Below, piece by piece: positions 1 to 8,407 of a stretch of DNA of 64,000 nucleotides. Made by a program: the position numbers and the translations under genes. Positions within the stretch are counted from its first letter, which is position 1. Every line of letters starts with the position of its first letter. The DNA lies in the NCBI RefSeq assembly GCF_004137255.1, contig NZ_SDWT01000002.1:310001-374000 (forward strand), read 5' to 3'. This stretch comes from Nocardioides oleivorans. GTDB lineage: Bacteria; Actinomycetota; Actinomycetes; Propionibacteriales; Nocardioidaceae. The notes under the pieces are model-generated. The model ran no database searches and was not told where the DNA came from. It saw only the letters and a list, made by a program, of their open reading frames with translations.

Positions 1-1
1 G

Positions 2-466
2 CTCTCGGAGCGCCGCTACAGCGACCTGGCGCACCGCGTCTTCGTGACGCCGCGGCGTGTCCGGTTCCGCGAGATGGAGTACGCGGTCCCGCGCGAGGCC
101 GGCCTCGACGTGCTGCGCGAGTGCCGCCGGGTGATCGACGCGAGCCACTGGCGGATCGCGTTCCCGATCGAGGTTCGCACCGCTCCCGCCGACGACGTCG
201 CGATGTCGACCGCCCACGGTCGCGACAGCTTCTACCTGGCCTTCCACGTGCCGCAGGACACCGACCACACGGCGTACTTCGGAGGTCTCGAACCGATCCT
301 CCGCGAGGCCGGCGGACGTCCCCACTGGGGCAAGGTGCACACGCGCACGGCCGCGGACCTGGCACCGGCGTACGAGCGGTTCGACGACTTCCTGGCGCTG
401 CGCGACCGGCTCGACCCCGACCGGCTCTTCGCCAACGCCTACCTCCGGCGGGTGCTGGGCGACTGA
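2..466 (+). CDS. C-terminal part of FAD-linked sugar-lactone/alditol oxidase (5' truncated)
   Basis: The reading frame is open from the window edge to the TGA at 464-466, so only the last ~154 residues are visible. The block RPHWGKVHT followed by a Y-x-R-F stretch and a closing LDPDRLFAN...LRRVLG is the usual end of the D-arabinono-1,4-lactone oxidase (ALO) domain found in VAO-type flavoenzymes such as gulonolactone, xylitol or alditol oxidases. These oxidise sugar lactones or polyols with a flavin bound in the N-terminal half, which lies outside the window. The exact substrate cannot be told from this part. The stop lies in an 11-bp direct repeat. Confidence 0.8.
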   Translation, partial: LSERRYSDLAHRVFVTPRRVRFREMEYAVPREAGLDVLRECRRVIDASHWRIAFPIEVRTAPADDVAMSTAHGRDSFYLAFHVPQDTDHTAYFGGLEPILREAGGRPHWGKVHTRTAADLAPAYERFDDFLALRDRLDPDRLFANAYLRRVLGD

Positions 467-490
467 CCAGCGACTGACCAGCGACTGAGG
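459..490. repeat. 11-bp direct repeat spanning a stop codon
   Basis: The unit gcgactgacca occurs at 459-469 and 470-480, with a partial third copy from 481. Because 11 is not a multiple of 3, its TGA falls in all three forward frames (464, 475 and 486). This gives an all-frame translational stop just after the oxidase gene. Confidence 0.75.
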
Positions 491-615
491 CGCGACCGGG
501 CGGCGACGACGGGCGGCGGCCCTTCACGTGGCGGCCGATCCGCAGTACGGTCGAGGTGATTGTTTTGTTACCTCAATGAACTAACTCCGTCTCGGATGCA
601 CCCACAGGAGCCCTC

Positions 616-1902
616 ATGAGTACCCATGCACCCACCCGTCCCCTGCGCGCGGCGGTCACCGCCGCAGCCGCCACGCTCGCCGTGGCCGCAGGCGTCCTCA
701 CCTCGATCGGCGCGCCCTCCCAGGCGGCCGGCACCGACGCTGCGCCCAGCGCCGTGGCCGCCGACCTGCCGGCGCACGTCCTGACCGGCTACTGGCACAA
801 CTTCGACAACGGCTCGGGCGTGATGCGGCTGAGCGACGTGCCCGAGCAGTACGACATCGTCGCCGTCGCGTTCGCCGACGCGGTCCCGACCCGGTCCGGC
901 GCGATCGACTTCGCCCTCGACCCGGCGGTGAGCTCTGCACTCGGCGGCTACGACGAGGCCGCCTTCAAGGCCGACATCGCGACCCTGCACGCACAGGGCC
1001 GGCAGGTGATCATCTCGGTCGGCGGCCAGAACGGCACCGTCCACCTCGACGACGTCGCGGCCGGCCAGGCCTTCGCGGACTCGACCATCGCCCTGATGGA
1101 GGAGTTCGGGTTCGACGGAGTCGACATCGACCTCGAGAACGCGCCGAACCTCGAGCACATGACCGAGGCGCTGCGCGCGATCGACGCCGCGAAGCCCGGC
1201 TACACCCTCACCATGGCGCCGGAGACGATCTACGTGCAGCCCGGTGGCTCCTACCTCGCGCTGATCGACCAGGTCGCGGACCTCATCACGGTCGTCAACA
1301 CGCAGTACTACAACTCCGGCAGCATGATCGGCCGCGACGGCAAGGTCTACAGCTCCGGCACCGTCGACTTCCAGACCGCGCTCGCCGACATCCTCCTCGA
1401 CGGCCACCTGCGCCCCGACCAGGTCGGGCTCGGCCTGCCCGCGACGTCCCAGGCGGCCGGCAGCGGGTACGTCGCCCCCGCCGTCGTCAACCAGGCACTC
1501 GACTGCCTGGCCACCGGCCAGCGCTGCGGCAGCTACACCCCCGCCGACACCTACCCGACGATCCGCGGCGCGATGACCTGGTCGATCAACTGGGACGCCA
1601 CCAACGGCTACGCGTTCGCCACCACGGTCGGCGGCCACCTGGGCTCGCTGCCCGGCGGCGGTGGGGTCACGAACCCGCCGACGACTCCCCCCACCACGCC
1701 CCCGACCACGCCCCCGACGACCGATCCGACCGACCCGCCTGCCGGATGTGAGAGCGTACCGGCCTGGGCGGCGGCGACGGCCTACAACGGCGGCGCGGTC
1801 GTGTCATACGCCGGGCACCGCTGGCAGGCCAGGTGGTGGACCCAGGGCGAGGCGCCGAAGGTGCAGGACTGGTACGTCTGGGCCGACCAGGGCGCCTGCT
1901 GA
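616..1902 (+). CDS. Secreted GH18 chitinase with C-terminal chitin-binding module
   Basis: Hydrolyses beta-1,4-GlcNAc polymers outside the cell. Residues 1 to ~38 form a signal peptide. The GH18 barrel follows, with the SVGG strand-3 motif and the catalytic signature FDGVDIDLE at 166-174, where E174 is the expected proton donor. A Thr/Pro linker (about 350-375) leads to a ~45-residue Trp/Tyr-rich CBM5/12-type module at the C-terminus (WAAATAYNGG, GHRWQARWW). The ATG at 616 follows an AGGAG sequence around 606. The upstream 557-590 stretch is AT-rich for this genome and probably holds the promoter. Single-gene unit ended by the hairpin at 1923-1959. Confidence 0.93.
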   Translation: MSTHAPTRPLRAAVTAAAATLAVAAGVLTSIGAPSQAAGTDAAPSAVAADLPAHVLTGYWHNFDNGSGVMRLSDVPEQYDIVAVAFADAVPTRSGAIDFALDPAVSSALGGYDEAAFKADIATLHAQGRQVIISVGGQNGTVHLDDVAAGQAFADSTIALMEEFGFDGVDIDLENAPNLEHMTEALRAIDAAKPGYTLTMAPETIYVQPGGSYLALIDQVADLITVVNTQYYNSGSMIGRDGKVYSSGTVDFQTALADILLDGHLRPDQVGLGLPATSQAAGSGYVAPAVVNQALDCLATGQRCGSYTPADTYPTIRGAMTWSINWDATNGYAFATTVGGHLGSLPGGGGVTNPPTTPPTTPPTTPPTTDPTDPPAGCESVPAWAAATAYNGGAVVSYAGHRWQARWWTQGEAPKVQDWYVWADQGAC

Positions 1903-1922
1903 CGGGGTCGCGACGAGCCCTC

Positions 1923-1959
1923 CCTTGGCGTTGAGTCTCTCAGCGACTCAACGCCGAGG
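1923..1959. terminator. Hairpin between convergent genes
   Basis: Two 15-base arms (1923-1937 and 1945-1959) pair with one mismatch around a 7-base loop. It lies between the stops of the chitinase and the minus-strand TRIC-family gene, so it probably ends both transcripts. Confidence 0.8.
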
Positions 1960-1967
1960 GGACCAGG

Positions 1968-2603
1968 TCACACGCTCGCCGGCCCCCTGGGCAGCGGAGC
2001 ACGCCAGCCACGGACGAGACCGAGCAGCCGCCAACCCAGGCACGTCGAGGCGCCGGCCACGACGACCATGACGAACGGCAGGTCGGCGCGGTCGAGCAGG
2101 ACGGCCACGGCGGCGCCGGCCAGCGCCGGGGTGGCGTAGAGGACGCCCTCGAAGATGATCGGCACGCGACCGGCCAGCACGTCGCGGATGACGCCTCCGC
2201 CGATGCCGGTCACCATGCCCAGCAGTGCTGCGGGCAGCGGGCCGAGGCCGTAGTCGACCGCCTTGAGGGCGCCCGTGACGCAGAAGAGCGCGAGGCCGCA
2301 CGCGTCGAACAGCGTGACGACCCGCTCGACCCGCCCGATCGCCGGGTGGAGGAAGAACGTGAGCACACCCGCGGTCACCGGGACCAGCAGGTAGCGCCAG
2401 TCGGCCAGGGCGGCGGGCGGGGTCGCGCCGATGAGGACGTCGCGGATGAAGCCGCCGCCGAGACCGGTCACGCCGGCCAGCACCGTGGCCGCGAAGAGGT
2501 CGAGGTTCTTGCGCACCGCGACGAGCGCCCCGGTGACCGCGAACACGAAGATCCCGACGAGGTCGAGCACCACGAGCGTGGTGGCGTAGTCGGTGTCGAG
2601 CAC
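1968..2603 (-). CDS. TRIC/UPF0126 (YicG-like) membrane protein
   Basis: A 211-residue integral membrane protein with about six or seven hydrophobic helices. It has an internal duplication: GLGGGFIRDVL in the first half and GIGGGVIRDVL in the second. This glycine-rich GGG-x-I-R-D signature repeated at ~75-residue spacing defines the UPF0126 family, which is related to trimeric intracellular cation (TRIC) channels. Prokaryotic TRIC proteins conduct monovalent cations; the role here is inferred only from family. Divergent from sepH with about 140 bp between starts. Confidence 0.88.
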   Translation of the reverse strand: MLDTDYATTLVVLDLVGIFVFAVTGALVAVRKNLDLFAATVLAGVTGLGGGFIRDVLIGATPPAALADWRYLLVPVTAGVLTFFLHPAIGRVERVVTLFDACGLALFCVTGALKAVDYGLGPLPAALLGMVTGIGGGVIRDVLAGRVPIIFEGVLYATPALAGAAVAVLLDRADLPFVMVVVAGASTCLGWRLLGLVRGWRAPLPRGPASV

Positions 2604-2741
2604 GAGGCGAGGCTAGGCCCTGCGAAGGTCCCCCGGCACACGGCGCGCGTACCGGGACGGCACGGCACGCTGGCGTAGGGTCGTCCGAACGGACAGCACC
2701 CTCGTCCGCACCACCAGCACCCAGGCAGGAGCCCGCCGTCC

Positions 2742-3776
2742 ATGGCCAAGCTGACGTTCACCGGACGCAGCGGGGACGGCAAGCGCCTGCTGCTGGTGGA
2801 CGAGTCGGGCCAGGAGCACACCCTGGTCATCGACACGAAGCTCCGCCGCGCCCTCACCGGCGCTCCCGACACCACCGGCCACCCGAACGGCCAGTTGGAG
2901 ATCCCGATGGAATCAAGCCTGCGCCCCCGAGACATCCAGACGCGCATCCGCGCGGGTGAGTCACCCGAGGCGGTGGCCCACGCCGCTGGTACGTCGGTCG
3001 AGAAGATCATGCCCTTCGCCGCTCCCGTGCTGGCCGAGCGTGCCCACGTCGCCCAGCGGGCCCAGCTCGCGTCCGTGCGCCGCCGCGCCACCGAGTCCGG
3101 GGTCCGCACCCTCGGGGAGGCCATCAGCGCCCACCTGCGCTCGCACAACGTCGACCCGAGCACCGTCGAGTGGGACGCGTGGCGGCGCGAGGACGGCCGC
3201 TGGACCCTCACCGGCCTGTACGACGTCGCCGGGCGCCTCGGCACCGCGACCTTCTCCCACGACCCGCGCGGCAACTTCGTCACCGTCGACGACGAGGACG
3301 CCCGCTGGCTGGTCGGCGACGCCACTCCCGCAGCCGGCTCCGAGACCGGATCCGGGACCGCCTCTGCGAGCGCCGTCGAGCCCGCGCCCGACGACCTCGC
3401 CGCGGCCCGGCAGCGCCGCCTGAGCGCCGTCGAGGAGGACGTGCCGCTCGGCGAGGACGCGATCGAGATGGTCGGCGGCGCCGACACCGACACCGACGCC
3501 GACTCCGACGCCGACGCCGTGTCCGCCAACGAGACCACGATGGAGCTCACCGGCGCCGACCTGGGCACCGACCTGGGCACCGAGCAGCCGGTCGAGGCCT
3601 ACCTCGACGCCGACGGCTCCCCGGATGGCGCCCCCTCCACCGACGCCGAGCCCGCCGATGAGCAGGAGCCGGCCGCCGAGGCCCCCGAGCCCCGCCGCCC
3701 CGCCAAGAAGCGCGGCCGGGCGTCCGTGCCCAGCTGGGACGAGATCATGTTCGGCGGGGGTCCGAGCGAGCGGTGA
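2742..3776 (+). CDS. sepH: Septation protein SepH (DUF3071)
   Basis: SepH is an actinobacterial cell-division factor that stimulates FtsZ assembly at septa. The N-terminal ~165 residues form the DUF3071 domain, starting MAKLTFTGRSGDGKRLLLVD and including a helix-turn-helix-like stretch (RDIQTRIRAGESPEAVA). The middle is acidic and low in complexity, with alternating Asp near residues 247-260. The C-terminus ends in the conserved RASVPSWDEIMFG motif typical of SepH. Length (344 aa) is normal. The ATG is clear, though the SD is weak. The next gene begins 14 bp downstream. Confidence 0.93.
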   Translation: MAKLTFTGRSGDGKRLLLVDESGQEHTLVIDTKLRRALTGAPDTTGHPNGQLEIPMESSLRPRDIQTRIRAGESPEAVAHAAGTSVEKIMPFAAPVLAERAHVAQRAQLASVRRRATESGVRTLGEAISAHLRSHNVDPSTVEWDAWRREDGRWTLTGLYDVAGRLGTATFSHDPRGNFVTVDDEDARWLVGDATPAAGSETGSGTASASAVEPAPDDLAAARQRRLSAVEEDVPLGEDAIEMVGGADTDTDADSDADAVSANETTMELTGADLGTDLGTEQPVEAYLDADGSPDGAPSTDAEPADEQEPAAEAPEPRRPAKKRGRASVPSWDEIMFGGGPSER

Positions 3777-3789
3777 CGAGCAACGCGAA

Positions 3790-4623
3790 GTGAGGCTCCT
3801 CCAGCTCAACGTCCACCCGCTCAAGTCCGGAGCCATCCGCTCGGTCGACTCGGCCACGGTGCTCCCCCGCGGGCTGGCCGACGACCGGTCGTGGATGCTC
3901 GTCGACGCCGACGGCCGGCTGGTCTCCGCCCGTGAGGTCCACGAGACGTTCCGGATCGTCGCGGACACCCCGACGACGGACCCGGGCGTCGCTCGCGACC
4001 TGCGGCTGCGCGCACCCGGCCTCGACGACCTCGACCTGGACGTGCCCGGCGGTGACCCGGTCGCCGTACGCCTGCACTCGCAGGACCTCTTCGGCGTGCC
4101 GGCTCCGTCGGCCGATGCGTGGCTGGCCGAGGCGCTCGGCCGCGACGACGTACGACTGGTCTGGTGCCACGAGCCCGAGCAGCGGAACCTGCAGCCGGAG
4201 TTCTCCCGGCCGGAGGACTTCACCGCCTACGCGGACTCGTTCCCGGTGACGGTCGCGACCCTGGCCTCGCTGCGCCAGCTCAACGACTGGATCGTCGAGC
4301 GCGCTCTCGAGGTCGGCGAGGAGCTGCCCGAGCCGCTGCCGATCGAGCGGTTCCGGGCCAACCTCGTCATCGACGGCGACGAGCCCTTCGCCGAGGACCA
4401 CTGGACCTCGCTCGAGGTCGGCGGCGTGCGGTTCCGCGTGGCCAAGCCGACCAGCCGGTGCGTGATGACCACGGTCAACCTCAAGACGCTGACCACCGCC
4501 AAGGAGCCGATCCGCTCGCTGGCCCGCCACCGGCTCGTGGGCGGCAAGACGCTCTTCGCCGCCCACCTGGTCCCGGAGACCCGCGGGCGGATCAGCGTCG
4601 GCGACGACGTCTGGGCCGACTGA
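3790..4623 (+). CDS. MOSC domain protein (YcbX/mARC-like)
   Basis: A 278-residue protein with an N-terminal MOSC beta-barrel domain (about 1-120) and a C-terminal MOSC domain. The conserved cysteine C224 in PTSRCVMTTVN is the expected molybdenum-cofactor sulfur ligand. Relatives YcbX and mARC reduce N-hydroxylated compounds using a redox partner; substrate and partner here are unknown. I chose the GTG at 3790, 14 bp after the sepH stop, because the MOSC fold begins there (RLLQLNVHPLKS). A longer in-frame reading into sepH would add only low-complexity residues. Probably cotranscribed with sepH. Confidence 0.88.
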   Translation: MRLLQLNVHPLKSGAIRSVDSATVLPRGLADDRSWMLVDADGRLVSAREVHETFRIVADTPTTDPGVARDLRLRAPGLDDLDLDVPGGDPVAVRLHSQDLFGVPAPSADAWLAEALGRDDVRLVWCHEPEQRNLQPEFSRPEDFTAYADSFPVTVATLASLRQLNDWIVERALEVGEELPEPLPIERFRANLVIDGDEPFAEDHWTSLEVGGVRFRVAKPTSRCVMTTVNLKTLTTAKEPIRSLARHRLVGGKTLFAAHLVPETRGRISVGDDVWAD

Positions 4624-4626
4624 CCC

Positions 4627-5442
4627 TCAGCCCTCCTCGACCGGTCGGTCGGGGTCGGTGATCCAGCCGCTCCAGCTGCCGGGGTAGAGCGCCGCGTCGA
4701 TCCCCGCGACCCGGAGCGCGAGGAGGTCGTGGGCCGCGGTGACTCCCGAGCCGCAGTAGGCAGCGACCGAGCCGGCCGTGTCCGCACCGACCCGGCCGTA
4801 CGTCGCCCGCAGCTCGTCGGCGCTCCGGAACCGGCCGCGGGCGTCGAGGTTGTCGGTGGTCGGCACGTTGACCGCTCCGGGGATGTGCCCGGCCACCGGA
4901 TCGACGGGCTCGGTGTCGCCGCGGAAGCGCTCCGGCGCCCGGGCGTCGATGAGCACGTCGACGTCGAGGACGTCGGCCGCGTCGACGAGGGTGGTCCTCT
5001 TCTCGGCGGAGACGGTGAAGCCACCCGCCTCCGGGGCCGACTCCCCCGTCTCGGTGGCGTGCCCGTCCTCGAGCCAGGCCGTCCAGCCTCCGTCGAGGAC
5101 CCGGACGTCGGGGTGGCCGTGGTGCCGCAGCAGCCACCACGCCCGCGCGGCCGCCCGACCCTGCCAGTCGTCGTACACCACGACCGGGCGGTCGTCGTCC
5201 ACGCCGACGCGGCGCATCGCGGCCTCGAAGCCGGCCTCGGCGGGGAGCGGGTGCCGGCCACCCTCGCCGGGTGCGGCTGCCAGGTCGCGGTCGAGGTCGA
5301 CGTACGCCGCTCCGGGGACGTGGCCCGCGACGAACTGCTCGCGACCGGGCGGTCCGCCCATCTGGTAGCGGACGTCGAGGACCGTGAAGCGGTCCAGGCC
5401 GGCTGCCAGGTCGTCGGGACTGATCAGCGGACCGTCTGTCAT
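4627..5442 (-). CDS. sseA: Thiosulfate/3-mercaptopyruvate sulfurtransferase (tandem rhodanese)
   Basis: A two-domain rhodanese of 271 residues that moves sulfane sulfur from thiosulfate or mercaptopyruvate to an acceptor. The N-terminal domain (about 1-130) keeps the fold (VVVYDDWQGRAAARAWW) without the catalytic Cys. The C-terminal domain carries the active loop CGSGVTA with C230, whose sequence fits the mercaptopyruvate/thiosulfate group. The ATG lies only 35 bp from the divergent start of the next gene. It converges with the MOSC gene, with 3 bp between stops. Confidence 0.92.
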   Translation of the reverse strand: MTDGPLISPDDLAAGLDRFTVLDVRYQMGGPPGREQFVAGHVPGAAYVDLDRDLAAAPGEGGRHPLPAEAGFEAAMRRVGVDDDRPVVVYDDWQGRAAARAWWLLRHHGHPDVRVLDGGWTAWLEDGHATETGESAPEAGGFTVSAEKRTTLVDAADVLDVDVLIDARAPERFRGDTEPVDPVAGHIPGAVNVPTTDNLDARGRFRSADELRATYGRVGADTAGSVAAYCGSGVTAAHDLLALRVAGIDAALYPGSWSGWITDPDRPVEEG

Positions 5443-5477
5443 GGAAACACCCTGCCACGCCGTGGCAGGCTGCGCGC

Positions 5478-5939
5478 ATGGAGTACGACTGGGCCCGGGG
5501 CGACGTGATCCAGGCCGACGGTGTCGAGGTCGCGCAGGCCACCCGCTCGTGGTTCCGCGACCAGGCCGAGGTCCGGATCGGGCACGAGGTCTGGACGTAC
5601 CGCGCCCAGGGCTGGGGCCGCGGCACGGTGGTGGCCGACGCCGACGGGGCGCCTCGGTTCACCGCTCGCCGGTCCGGTCTCTTCACGGCACGCTGGACGC
5701 TCGACGTCGGGTCGGAGCTCGCGCTCGTGCAGGCCGGCTGGGCCTCGTCGCGGCTCGACCTCGTCCGGGGCGGCACCTCGATCGCGAGCTGCTGGCGCTC
5801 CGGGCTCTTCAACGGCCGGCCGCGGCTCGAGCTGACCCAGGAGCTCGACGTCCCGGTCGTGTGCTTCGTCCTGTGGCTGGCCTATCGCGAGTACAACCGC
5901 CAGTCGAGCGACGGCGGCGCGGCCGCCGCGGCGACCTGA
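5478..5939 (+). CDS. Unknown protein, beta-rich
   Basis: A 153-residue protein I do not recognise. It lacks a signal peptide. Alternating hydrophobic and charged residues with many Trp and Gly (RSWFRDQAEVRIG, EVWTYRAQGWGRG) suggest a beta-barrel such as a tubby-like or LURP-one-like fold; this is a guess from pattern only. The C-terminus has one hydrophobic stretch (VVCFVLWLAY) that could be a helix. It lies 26 bp upstream of tdk and may be cotranscribed with it. Confidence 0.7.
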   Translation: MEYDWARGDVIQADGVEVAQATRSWFRDQAEVRIGHEVWTYRAQGWGRGTVVADADGAPRFTARRSGLFTARWTLDVGSELALVQAGWASSRLDLVRGGTSIASCWRSGLFNGRPRLELTQELDVPVVCFVLWLAYREYNRQSSDGGAAAAAT

Positions 5940-5965
5940 CCGGTCTGTGACAAGATCGCCGCGAC

Positions 5966-6619
5966 ATGGCTGAACTGCACTTCTTCACGGGCACGATGGA
6001 CTCCGGCAAGTCGACGCTGGCGCTCCAGACCAACCACAACCACGCGGCCCGGGGACGCGTCGGCCGGATCTTCACGACCCACGACCGGGCGGGCGCAGCC
6101 GTGCTGTCCAGCCGGCTCGGGCTGACTCACGACGCGCTCGAGGTCGACGCGGACTTCGACTTCTGGAAGTACGTCGTCGACACGCTGACCCGCGGCGGTC
6201 GCATCGACTACCTCATCTGCGACGAGGCCCAGTTCTACGCCGCCGAGCAGATCGACCAGCTCGCCAAGGTCGTCGACGAGCTCCAGATCGACGTGTTCGC
6301 CTTCGGGATCCTCACCGACTTCCGCACGGCCCTCTTCCCGGGCAGCGCCCGGCTCGTCGAGCTCGCCGACCGGATGAACGTGCTCCAGGTCGAGGCGCTG
6401 TGCTGGTGCGGCAAGCGGGCCACCCACAACGCCCGCACCGAGAACGGCGCGATGGTCGTCGAGGGCGAGGTCATCGTCGTCGGTGACGTCGACCAGGCCG
6501 ACGAGCCGCCCGCCGACGTGGCCTACGAGGTCCTCTGCCGCCAGCACCACCGGCGGCGACTCACGGCGGCCCGCGCCAAGGCCGTCAGCCTCGCTCCGGA
6601 GCCCCTGCCCTTCGGCTGA
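5966..6619 (+). CDS. tdk: Thymidine kinase (type II)
   Basis: Phosphorylates thymidine to dTMP with ATP in the nucleotide salvage pathway. The P-loop GTMDSGKST is at residues 9-17, the catalytic/Mg site DEAQF is near residue 84, and the substrate lasso and zinc-finger part has C-W-C and a later C-R-Q-H-H as likely zinc ligands. At 217 residues it is a typical short type II enzyme. Transcription probably ends at the hairpin at 6630-6664. Confidence 0.95.
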   Translation: MAELHFFTGTMDSGKSTLALQTNHNHAARGRVGRIFTTHDRAGAAVLSSRLGLTHDALEVDADFDFWKYVVDTLTRGGRIDYLICDEAQFYAAEQIDQLAKVVDELQIDVFAFGILTDFRTALFPGSARLVELADRMNVLQVEALCWCGKRATHNARTENGAMVVEGEVIVVGDVDQADEPPADVAYEVLCRQHHRRRLTAARAKAVSLAPEPLPFG

Positions 6620-6629
6620 GGCGTGCCCG

Positions 6630-6664
6630 CTTGCCCGTGAGTCTCCAGGAGACTCATCGGCAAG
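6630..6664. terminator. Bidirectional hairpin
   Basis: A 9-bp perfect stem (6638-6646 with 6648-6656) is extended by outer pairing of cttgcc with ggcaag. It lies between the convergent stops of tdk and the phosphodiesterase gene and resembles the hairpin at 1923-1959. Confidence 0.75.
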
Positions 6665-6672
6665 GGCGCCGG

Positions 6673-7806
6673 TCAGCCGACCAGGATCGGGATCAGCATC
6701 TCGGCCGGGGTGAGCGAGCCGTGGAGCCCGACGAGCGTGTCCTCGTAGGCGAAGTCACGGCTCGACACGACTGCCGAGTCACCGTGGCAGGCGACCATCA
6801 CGTCGCCGAGGCGCGGCAGCACGCCGGGGTCGACGGTGCCGAACCACCCGGACGAGATCGCGTCCTCCCGGCTCAGCACGGTCGCCCGGGTCCCGAGCAC
6901 CTCGCGCCAGGTCGCGACGACGTCGGCCACGGCACCGGCCGAGCAGTAGAGGTGCCGGAACCGCGCCTCGCCGCCCAGCAGCGCGACGCCGTCACGCAGA
7001 CCGTCGGTCTCGTCGACGTCGATCCGGGACTCGCGCGGGCTGTCGACCATCCCGTGGTCGGCGACGACCAGCAGCCGGGTGGCCGCCGGCAGTGCCTCGC
7101 GCATCTGCTCGGCCTCGGCGTCGACCATCGCGAGCTGCTGGAGCCACTGGGTCGAGGCCACGCCGAACTTGTGGCCGGTCCAGTCGAGGTCGGAGTCGTA
7201 GACGTAGGTCAGCGAGGGGCTGTGGGCCGAGGCGGAGACGGTCGCGGCGATCCGCTCGCCGACCCGGTCGGCCCCGACGTACGTCGCGCCTCGCTGCGAG
7301 GCGAGCGTCAGACCGGTGCCGTCGAAGTCGCGCTTGTTGACCGAGGAGACGTGCACCCCGGCGCGCGCGAGGCGGCCGAACGCGGTCGGGTGCGGCTGCC
7401 ACTCCAGCGGGTCGACGGACTTGTCCCACCACAGGTGGTTGAGCAGCCGGTCGGTGCCGGGGATGCGGGCGGTGAACCCCACCAACCCGTGGGCGCCGGG
7501 CGCGAGGCCGGTGCCGAGCGAGGTGAGCGAGGTCGCCGTCGTCGACGGCACCCCCGCGGTCCCGGTGGCGCCACCCTCGAGAAGGGAGGCGAGGTACGGC
7601 GCCGAGTGGCTGTAGCGCGACAGCAGCTCGGCGCCCATGCCGTCGACGAGGAAGACGACGTACGACGGGGCCGGCGGGAGCTCGATCCCGACGGGGTGAC
7701 CTTCGAGGGCCACCCCCAGCGCGCGTCCGACGGAGGGGACGACGTCGGCCAGCGAGCGGTCGCCGTACGCCGGCGGGGTGAACGCTGCCGACGCGGTGTC
7801 GCTCAT
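6673..7806 (-). CDS. Alkaline phosphatase-superfamily phosphodiesterase
   Basis: A 377-residue enzyme of the type I nucleotide pyrophosphatase/phosphodiesterase group. The N-terminal metal site is FLVDGMGAELL, the nucleophile region is GVPSTTATSLTSLGTG (the Thr following PS is the usual nucleophile), and the later metal ligands are in YDSDLDWTGHKFG and VVADHGMVD. The GTP-independent activity on phosphodiesters is inferred. No signal peptide is visible, so it is probably cytoplasmic. I chose the ATG at 7806, which overlaps the stop of the upstream DUF5998 gene by 4 bases (ATGA), showing tight coupling. Confidence 0.88.
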   Translation of the reverse strand: MSDTASAAFTPPAYGDRSLADVVPSVGRALGVALEGHPVGIELPPAPSYVVFLVDGMGAELLSRYSHSAPYLASLLEGGATGTAGVPSTTATSLTSLGTGLAPGAHGLVGFTARIPGTDRLLNHLWWDKSVDPLEWQPHPTAFGRLARAGVHVSSVNKRDFDGTGLTLASQRGATYVGADRVGERIAATVSASAHSPSLTYVYDSDLDWTGHKFGVASTQWLQQLAMVDAEAEQMREALPAATRLLVVADHGMVDSPRESRIDVDETDGLRDGVALLGGEARFRHLYCSAGAVADVVATWREVLGTRATVLSREDAISSGWFGTVDPGVLPRLGDVMVACHGDSAVVSSRDFAYEDTLVGLHGSLTPAEMLIPILVG

Positions 7807-8384
7807 CCCCGGGTGCGCGCGGAGAGCGCCTCGGCGAAGCCGAGCAGCCCGGCGACGGAGTCCGCGCCCTCGGCGGCGGCCGAGACGCGCAGCGTGTAGT
7901 CGTCGCCCGCGAGGGTGCCGGTGTAGCCGTGGTCGGCGTCGCAGTTCGGGTCGGAGCACCCGGCCGGCTCGAGGTCGATCCGGCCCACGCCGCCCCACCC
8001 GATCGTCAGCACGGCCTCGGCCGGCGGGGCCACGCCCTTCGTCGGGTTGGCGACCATCCGGGTCACGACGACCGTGCGGATCGAGGTCAGCGTGACCGCC
8101 TCGGTCGTGGTGGAGGTGTAGGGCTCCGGCAGCAGGTCGTCGCCGGGGTGCTCGTCGGTGTGCGCGATCACCAGGCGCGTCGGGGTGAGGAGCAGTGCCG
8201 TCAGGTGCCGGCGCACCTCCTCGTGGTCGAAGGTCGTCTCGTGGTGCACGAAGTACGACAGCACCTCTTCGCCGCCGGCTGCGGAGAAGACGCCGTCGCT
8301 GACGACCTCGGGGTAGTAACCGGTGCGCTGGATCGCCTGGCGGAGGTCGTGGGAGACGTCCGCGTCACGGATGGAGCGGGGCAT
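7803..8384 (-). CDS. DUF5998 family protein
   Basis: A 193-residue cytoplasmic protein matching the actinobacterial DUF5998 family: a start MPRSIRDADVSHDLRQAIQR-like helix, a central beta-rich part (RLVIAHTDEHPGDD), and a CSDPNCDADHGY segment with two Cys and a His that could hold a metal. Function is unknown. It overlaps the downstream phosphodiesterase by 4 bases and lies 23 bp after the acetyltransferase fusion gene, so the three minus-strand genes likely form one operon. Confidence 0.85.
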   Translation of the reverse strand: MPRSIRDADVSHDLRQAIQRTGYYPEVVSDGVFSAAGGEEVLSYFVHHETTFDHEEVRRHLTALLLTPTRLVIAHTDEHPGDDLLPEPYTSTTTEAVTLTSIRTVVVTRMVANPTKGVAPPAEAVLTIGWGGVGRIDLEPAGCSDPNCDADHGYTGTLAGDDYTLRVSAAAEGADSVAGLLGFAEALSARTRG

Positions 8385-8407
8385 GACGGCAGTCTGTCAC
8401 GCGGACC

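Noticed and set aside
568..1638. Minus-strand open frame opposite the chitinase
   Set aside because: Antisense shadow; the chitinase has signal peptide, catalytic motif and binding module on the plus strand.
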